Source of the DNA: Serripes groenlandicus
Taxonomy: Eukaryota > Mollusca > Bivalvia > Cardiida > Cardiidae
Direction of reading: 5' to 3'
NCBI GenBank assembly: GCA_031761405.1
Contig: JASEVX010000011.1
Location: 39,704,876-39,768,875, forward strand
DNA: 64,000 bases
Shown piece by piece: positions 63,799-64,000 of the stretch; positions within the stretch are counted from its first letter, which is position 1; each line of letters begins with the position of its first letter. The notes below the pieces were generated by a model, which saw nothing but the letters and a program-made list of their open reading frames with translations, was not told the origin of the DNA and ran no database searches. A program made the position numbers and the translations under genes.

Positions 63799-63929
63799 TG
63801 CTTTTTAGAAGATTCTGTTAACTTGTTTCTATTCTGATACGACCGACAACATGAACCGGATGGTCTGAGCATACCCTGTTAGGAAATGCCAACTTGCAGC
63901 TTTCCCCGTATACTGGCTTGTATATAAAT

Positions 63930-64000
63930 ATCGAGGGCTTGGCGTGAAACGGTTGTAACTAAAAACGTATTTTGAAAACCCTGGTCTAGGGGAAATGTTC
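63930..64000 (+). mobile_element. Family D element, cut by the window end
   Basis: ATCGAGGGCTTGGCGTGAAA, CGGTTGTAACTAAAAACG and AAAACCCTGGTCTAGGGG match the left arm at 9512 and the inverse right arm at 44265-44520. Confidence 0.65.

Overview
The window is nuclear DNA of an animal, most likely a bivalve mollusc. The base composition is AT-rich. Metazoan genes are split by GT-AG introns and sit among many short interspersed elements: MITEs, tRNA-derived SINEs, and the diverged repeats that start or end in GCTCACCTGAGC-like or 'GGCCATCATGGCCC'-like motifs and trail into GACGGACGGACG, which I know from clam and mussel genomes. No species can be named from sequence alone. There are no prokaryotic operons, CRISPR arrays or phage genes.

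Six host genes can be supported. From left to right they are: (1) the last exon of a ninjurin-like two-helix membrane protein (about 3245-3547, +); (2) a large exon of a KCTD-type BTB protein with a long FG-dipeptide, nucleoporin-like tail (10293-11795, -); (3) a complete ten-exon TK2-like deoxynucleoside kinase (24550-39243, +); (4) an intronless METTL1 tRNA m7G methyltransferase (41582-42361, -); (5) a three-exon CMC2 twin-CX9C mitochondrial protein (42560-47016, -), whose stop lies 198 bp before the METTL1 start on the same strand; (6) a complete six-exon proteasome beta-1 subunit PSMB6 (51795-58778, +). TK2 and CMC2 act in mitochondria, but nothing here suggests that the six genes form a functional cluster.

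Between 16546 and 23612 lies a degenerate tyrosine-recombinase retrotransposon of Ngaro/DIRS type. It has a gag-like ORF, reverse transcriptase, RNase H, tyrosine recombinase and an SGNH-hydrolase ORF. A 1.17 kb hAT-like DNA transposon sits inside its gag, with a clear target duplication whose removal restores the gag frame. Its 3' end has two identical 231-bp direct repeats, three copies of a 43-bp end sequence, and a 167-bp inverted repeat. A second decayed hAT element (50091-51562) lies just upstream of PSMB6.

The rest is mostly repeats. Family A is a roughly 230-bp palindromic MITE with TTAACCCTTTCCC ends (piggyBac-like TTAA target), in about 30 copies, several inserted into one another. 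Family B (about 250 bp) has GAGCCGTCCC ends. Family C is a hairpin MITE around AAACCCTATGxTGTGGGTACTC. Family D is a hairpin around GGTTGTAACTAC. There are two tRNA-derived SINE families and several tandem arrays: a 66-bp unit of 22 copies that appears to have grown out of a family C hairpin, an 81-bp satellite of about 27 copies, and 39-, 162- and about 180-bp arrays. Repeats fill the introns of TK2 and PSMB6, some as inverted pairs.
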